NCBI GenBank assembly: GCA_019752015.1
Contig: JAIEMQ010000013.1
Location: 62,001 to 126,000, forward strand
Reading direction: 5' to 3'
Origin: Cyanobacteriota bacterium
GTDB taxonomy: Bacteria > Acidobacteriota > Vicinamibacteria > Vicinamibacterales > UBA2999
DNA length: 64,000 nt
In this document: piece by piece, positions 59,615 through 64,000 of the stretch
Layout: every line of letters starts with the position of its first letter
Numbering within the stretch: position 1 is the first letter of the stretch
Notes under the pieces: generated by a model
Databases searched by the model: none
What the model was told of the DNA's origin: nothing
What the model saw: only the letters and a program-made list of their open reading frames with translations
Translations under genes and position numbers: made by a program

Positions 59615-62600
59615 ATGAAAGCTATTCGTCTGTTTGTTGTCGTCGTCGGCTTGATGACGATGTTGCCGCTCTCCGCTCAGCAGGGGAGCACGGTCGACCC
59701 CAGCCTTTATGGCGGAATGCGCTGGCGCAACGTCGGGCCCGCGCGTGGCGGCCGATCGATCGCTGCTGAAGGCAGCGACGCCCGGCCAAACGAGTACTGG
59801 TTCGGCGCCACCGGCGGCGGCGCCTGGAAGACCACCGACGGCGGCACCACGTGGAACCCGATGACCGACGGCAAGATCACCATGTCGTCGATCGGATCGG
59901 TCGGCATTTGCCCCTCGAATCCTGACGTGGTCTACATCGGCGGCGGCGAGTCGGACATCCGCGGCAACATCATGATGGGCGACGGCGCCTATAAAACGAC
60001 TGACGGTGGCAAGACGTGGAACGCAATTGGTCTCCGCGATGCGCAAGTGATCTCGCGGATTCGCCTGCACCCCTCGAACAACTGCGACACGGTGCTCGCC
60101 GCGGTACTCGGTCACGGCTTTGGCACCAACGACGAGCGCGGCGTGTTCAAGACGGCCGACGGCGGCAAGACCTGGCGGCGCACGCTGTTCAAAGACAACA
60201 AGACCGGCGCCGTGGAAATCATCTACGACCCGAAGAACACCAACATCGTTTACACCGCGTTGTGGGAATCGCAGCGCTTTCCGTGGGGCATGTCGAGCGG
60301 CGGACCTGGCAGCGGCCTTTTCAAATCCACCGACGGCGGCGACAGCTGGAGCGAGATCACCAGGAATCCCGGATTGCCGGGCGGCCTGTGGGGCAAGGTC
60401 GGCATCAGCGTTTCCGGAGCCGACAGCAATCGCGTCTATGCGCTGATCGAAAACGAGCCCGAGGGCGGACTCTACGTTTCCGACGATGCGGGCGCGTCGT
60501 GGAAGAAGATCAACGACAACCGCAACATCCGCCAGCGCGCGTTTTACTACACGCGCATCTACGCCGATCCGAAGGTGAAGGACACGTTGTGGATCCTGAA
60601 CGTCAGCCTCTACAAGTCGACCGACGGCGGCAAGACCATCCAGAACGTGCGCGTGCCGCACAGCGACAACCACGATATGTGGATCGCCCCGAGCGATTCG
60701 AATCGCATGATCGAGGCGAACGACGGCGGCGCCAACGTCAGCGTCAACGGCGGACAGACGTGGACGGATCAGGACTATCCAACCGCGCAGTTCTACCACG
60801 TGTTCCTGACGTCGCACATTCCGTATCAGATTTGCGGCGCGCAGCAGGACAACTCTACGGCGTGCATGTCGAGCCAGGCCGGCGGCTTCGGACAGGACGC
60901 CTATTACTACGACGTCGGCGGCGGCGAGAGCGGCTACATCGCGCCGGATCCGCTCGACCCCGACATCTATTACGCCGGCAGTTATGGCGGACTCCTGACG
61001 CGCTTCGATCGCCGCACCGGCCAGCAGCGCAACATCAACATCTGGCCCGACAACCCGATGGGCTATGGATCCGAAGGCATCACCGAGCGGTTCCAGTGGA
61101 CCTTCCCGATCATCTTCTCGCCGGTCGACAAGAAGACGATCTACGCCTCGTCGCAGAGCATCTGGAAGACGAGCAATGCCGGACAGACGTGGACGAAGAT
61201 CAGCCCCGATCTGTCGCGCCACGATCCGAAGACGATGGGCGCGTCGGGCGGACCGATCACCAAGGACAACACCGGCGTCGAGACCTATGGCGTGGTGTTC
61301 ACGATCGCGCCGACGCCGCAGGACATCAACACCATCTGGGCCGGATCGGATGACGGCCTGATCCACGTGACGCGCAACGGCGGCCAGAGCTGGGACAACA
61401 TCACGCCGAAGGATCTGCCGGAGTTTGCGCGCATCAGCCTGATCGAAGCGTCGCCGCACACCATCGGCACCGCGTACGTCGCCGCGAATCGATACCAGAT
61501 GGACGATCAGAAGCCGTATGTCTACAAGACCACGGACTTCGGCAAGTCGTGGACGAAGATCGTCAACGGCGTGAAGGACACGCACTTCGCGCGGCAGATT
61601 CGCGAAGACATCAAGCGCAAGGGCCTCCTTTATCTCGGCACCGAGAACGGCATCTACGTTTCATTTGACGACGGCGCCAACTGGCAGTCGCTGCAGCTGA
61701 ACCTGCCGGATACGTCGATTCAAGGTCTGCAGGTCGCCGAGCGCGACCTCGTCGTCGGCACGCACGGCCGCAGCTTCTGGATCCTCGACAACATCGGCGT
61801 GCTGCGCCAGGCGACGCCGACCATCACCACCGAGAATCTTCACGTGTTCGATCCGGTCGATCCGCAGCGCGGCCTCGATCGCAACATCGCGATCGATTAC
61901 TACCTGAAGAACGATCAGGACACGGTCAAGATCGAGTTTCTCGACGCGCAAGGCAACGTGGTGCGCGCCTTCACCGGCGACTCGAAGCCGGCGCAGACCG
62001 CGAACAACGACGGCGAGGGCTTCTTCGGTCCGCCGCCGGCGCGCGTCGGCGTCAAGAAGGGCATGAACCGCTTCACGTGGGACATGCGCTACGAAGGCGC
62101 GACCGTGTTCCCCGGCATGATCATGTGGGCCGCCAACCCGGCGCGTGGACCATTGGCGCCGCCGGCCGACATCACGGTGCGAGTCACCGCGGCCGGCGAG
62201 ACCAGGACGCAGGGTTTCACGATCGGCATCGACAAGCGTCTGCAGGGACAGGTGACCGCGGCCGATCTGCTCGAGCAGTTCAAGCTCGCCACCGACATCC
62301 GCAACAAGGTGACGGAAGCCAATGCGGCGGTTATCCAGATTCGCTCGATCCGCGATCAGGTCAACAAGGCGCTCGAGAAGGTGCCCGAGCGCAAAAAGAA
62401 GGAAGTGCAGGCGATCGCCGACGGCCTACTGAAGCCGATCGCGGTCGTTGAGGAGGAGGTCTACAACACCAAGCTCCGAAGCGGACAGGACCCGCTGAAC
62501 TTCCCGATCCGCTTGAACAACAAGATCGCCGCGCTGCAGGGCGTGGTCGAAAGCTCCGACAACAAGCCGACCGATCAGACCTACGTGGTGTTCAAGGAGC

Positions 62601-62755
62601 TGTCGGCGAAGCTCGATGCGCAGATCCAGAAACTGCAGCAGTCGCTGAAGACCGAATTGCCGCGATTGAATGCGGCACTGAAGCGCGAGAAGGCGGGCGA
62701 GATCGATCCGAACAAGAAGCCGGATCCTCCTGCGGCGACCGCCAAACCGCAATAG
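59615..62755 (+). CDS. Large BNR/sortilin-like (VPS10-type) beta-propeller protein, secreted
   Basis: Signal peptide; recurrent KTTDGGKTWNAI / KSTDGGDSWSEI / TSNAGQTWTKI motifs; 1046 aa. Confidence 0.9.
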   Translation: MKAIRLFVVVVGLMTMLPLSAQQGSTVDPSLYGGMRWRNVGPARGGRSIAAEGSDARPNEYWFGATGGGAWKTTDGGTTWNPMTDGKITMSSIGSVGICPSNPDVVYIGGGESDIRGNIMMGDGAYKTTDGGKTWNAIGLRDAQVISRIRLHPSNNCDTVLAAVLGHGFGTNDERGVFKTADGGKTWRRTLFKDNKTGAVEIIYDPKNTNIVYTALWESQRFPWGMSSGGPGSGLFKSTDGGDSWSEITRNPGLPGGLWGKVGISVSGADSNRVYALIENEPEGGLYVSDDAGASWKKINDNRNIRQRAFYYTRIYADPKVKDTLWILNVSLYKSTDGGKTIQNVRVPHSDNHDMWIAPSDSNRMIEANDGGANVSVNGGQTWTDQDYPTAQFYHVFLTSHIPYQICGAQQDNSTACMSSQAGGFGQDAYYYDVGGGESGYIAPDPLDPDIYYAGSYGGLLTRFDRRTGQQRNINIWPDNPMGYGSEGITERFQWTFPIIFSPVDKKTIYASSQSIWKTSNAGQTWTKISPDLSRHDPKTMGASGGPITKDNTGVETYGVVFTIAPTPQDINTIWAGSDDGLIHVTRNGGQSWDNITPKDLPEFARISLIEASPHTIGTAYVAANRYQMDDQKPYVYKTTDFGKSWTKIVNGVKDTHFARQIREDIKRKGLLYLGTENGIYVSFDDGANWQSLQLNLPDTSIQGLQVAERDLVVGTHGRSFWILDNIGVLRQATPTITTENLHVFDPVDPQRGLDRNIAIDYYLKNDQDTVKIEFLDAQGNVVRAFTGDSKPAQTANNDGEGFFGPPPARVGVKKGMNRFTWDMRYEGATVFPGMIMWAANPARGPLAPPADITVRVTAAGETRTQGFTIGIDKRLQGQVTAADLLEQFKLATDIRNKVTEANAAVIQIRSIRDQVNKALEKVPERKKKEVQAIADGLLKPIAVVEEEVYNTKLRSGQDPLNFPIRLNNKIAALQGVVESSDNKPTDQTYVVFKELSAKLDAQIQKLQQSLKTELPRLNAALKREKAGEIDPNKKPDPPAATAKPQ

Positions 62756-62850
62756 CGATCAGAGGAAATCGAGGTCATTGCGCTTGCGCGATGGCCTCCA
62801 TCCCGGCGGCGCCGGCCTGGTCACGATTCCCGCAATCAGCCGGATCAGCC

Positions 62851-64000
62851 TCAGGCAGATTCGCTGAATCGTGCTCGCCATGCCAGTTTGTCCTCGAGCG
62901 TGGTGTCGTGTGGATTGCGGAAGATGCGGTCCTCGATCACGAGGTCATCGATCAGCGTGTGACGAAAGCACTGCCAGGCATCTGTCGCGGTGCGCACAAT
63001 CGGCTCGCCGCTGACGTTGAAACTGGTGTTGATCAGCAGCGGCACACCGGTGATGTGCTTGAACTCAATCAGCAAGCGATGCAGGTCCGGATGGCGCTCG
63101 CGCCTGACGGTCTGCAGGCGCGATGAGTAATCGACGTGAACGACGCTGGAGAATGCGCAGCGTCGCTGGGCGGGGCGGTCGCGCATGGTTGCGGCGGGCC
63201 CGGTCGGGTAGCGGTGCTGCGGTTTCAGCAACGCCGTGCTCTGCATGTAGTCCGACGGTTCGGTCGAATCGAACCATTCGCCGCACTCCTCGGCCAGAAT
63301 CGCCGGCGCAAACGGGCGAAACGATTCGCGGAACTTGATCTTTTCGTTGAGCGTCGACTGCATGCCGTCCACGCGCGCGTCGGCAAGAATCGATCGGGCG
63401 CCGAGCGCCCGCGCGCCCAGCTCCATTCGGCCGCGGACCCAGCCGACAATGTTACCGTCGGCCAGCAAACGCGCTGTGGCAGTAAAGACGTCACCCGCAT
63501 ACGACACTTCGTGCGTGAACGCCTCGGGCGGCACCGCGCCGGGCAATGAGCCAAGGAATATGCCGGCGACGTCGACCTTGCGGTTCGCTGCGGCCGCCGC
63601 CTTCTGCTGATGCAGCAGAGCGCCGCCGAGCCCGGTTCCCATGTCGCCCGCTGCCGGCGCCGTGAACACGTCGTCGAACACGCCGAGCCGGCGCAGCTTC
63701 CCGGCGGCCACGCAATTCTGCGCGCACCCTCCGCAGAACAGCAGATATCGCTCGCCGGTCACGCGCTTCGCGAACGACGCCATCCGGAAGAGCTGCTCTT
63801 CGAACAGCGCCTGCACGGATGCGGCAATGTCAGCGTGATCGCCGGTGATCGCACCGCCCTTTAACCTGACCGGCAATCCGAGATGCGTCGCCAACGATTT
63901 CAGAATGTCCGGCCAGGCGAGCGACGGCCGCGAGTTGAAGCGAAGCGCGCCATCGCTATCGGAGCTGGCGAACGATTGCAATCGATCGAGGAAGACCGGG
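62851..64000 (-). CDS. Carbamoyltransferase (NodU/CmcH family), truncated by the right window edge
   Basis: LLFCGGCAQNCVAAGKLR; GRMELGARALGARSILADARVDGMQSTLNEKIKFRESFRPFAPAIL; LLINTSFNVSGEPIVRTATDAW. Confidence 0.93.
   Translation of the reverse strand, partial: PVFLDRLQSFASSDSDGALRFNSRPSLAWPDILKSLATHLGLPVRLKGGAITGDHADIAASVQALFEEQLFRMASFAKRVTGERYLLFCGGCAQNCVAAGKLRRLGVFDDVFTAPAAGDMGTGLGGALLHQQKAAAAANRKVDVAGIFLGSLPGAVPPEAFTHEVSYAGDVFTATARLLADGNIVGWVRGRMELGARALGARSILADARVDGMQSTLNEKIKFRESFRPFAPAILAEECGEWFDSTEPSDYMQSTALLKPQHRYPTGPAATMRDRPAQRRCAFSSVVHVDYSSRLQTVRRERHPDLHRLLIEFKHITGVPLLINTSFNVSGEPIVRTATDAWQCFRHTLIDDLVIEDRIFRNPHDTTLEDKLAWRARFSESA

Noticed and set aside
59306-61585. 759-aa minus-strand ORF opposite the BNR propeller gene
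   Set aside because: Arg/His/Asp-rich shadow ORF typical of high-GC antisense frames; the plus-strand frame has clear BNR motifs and a signal peptide.

Overview
This is a GC-rich bacterial chromosomal window with dense, mostly operonic coding. The gene families (PadR plus ADOP/MacB-type permease, Oar-like TonB receptor, PQQ/cytochrome c/Cu-monooxygenase-like oxidoreductases) suggest an Acidobacteriota/Vicinamibacteria-like genome, but that is inference only. Main blocks are: (i) an RDD / SpoIIM / DUF4129 / DUF4350 / MoxR / DUF58 operon (2-6607); (ii) an ADOP permease with its PadR regulator (6624-9672) and a twin palindromic operator; (iii) a heat-shock operon hspR-dnaJ(cbpA)-clpB-ftsH on the minus strand (9779-15582) with a HAIR-like operator; (iv) TerC, an ECF sigma/anti-sigma pair, a response regulator, a serine hydrolase, an L,D-transpeptidase, an M23 peptidase, a WYL regulator, truA, ridA, an S46 peptidase, an SPFH/NfeD block and surE; (v) tRNA-Pro(CGG) with a duplicated 3' end; (vi) a ~12 kb, tightly coupled chemosensory cluster (30601-42711: CheY-CheA-CheW-soluble MCP-PAS/HEAT protein-CheR-CheB-CheY-CheC-hybrid histidine kinase); (vii) a TonB receptor, a PQQ-dependent oxidoreductase/cytochrome block and an orphan xanthine-dehydrogenase-type large subunit; (viii) an OmpA-like protein, a flippase-like membrane protein, a large BNR/sortilin-like propeller and a carbamoyltransferase cut by the right edge. 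The best candidate for an underdescribed system is the chemosensory cluster. It has a membrane-less MCP carrying 28-residue tandem repeats, and a PAS-HEAT protein whose PAS domain is a paralogue of the one in the terminal hybrid kinase (shared HR-x-L-x2-C motif). No flagellar or pilus genes are in view. Several apparent frameshifts (HEAT protein, OmpA-like protein, DUF2785 fragment) need read-level checking. No CRISPR array, rRNA or intact transposase was seen.
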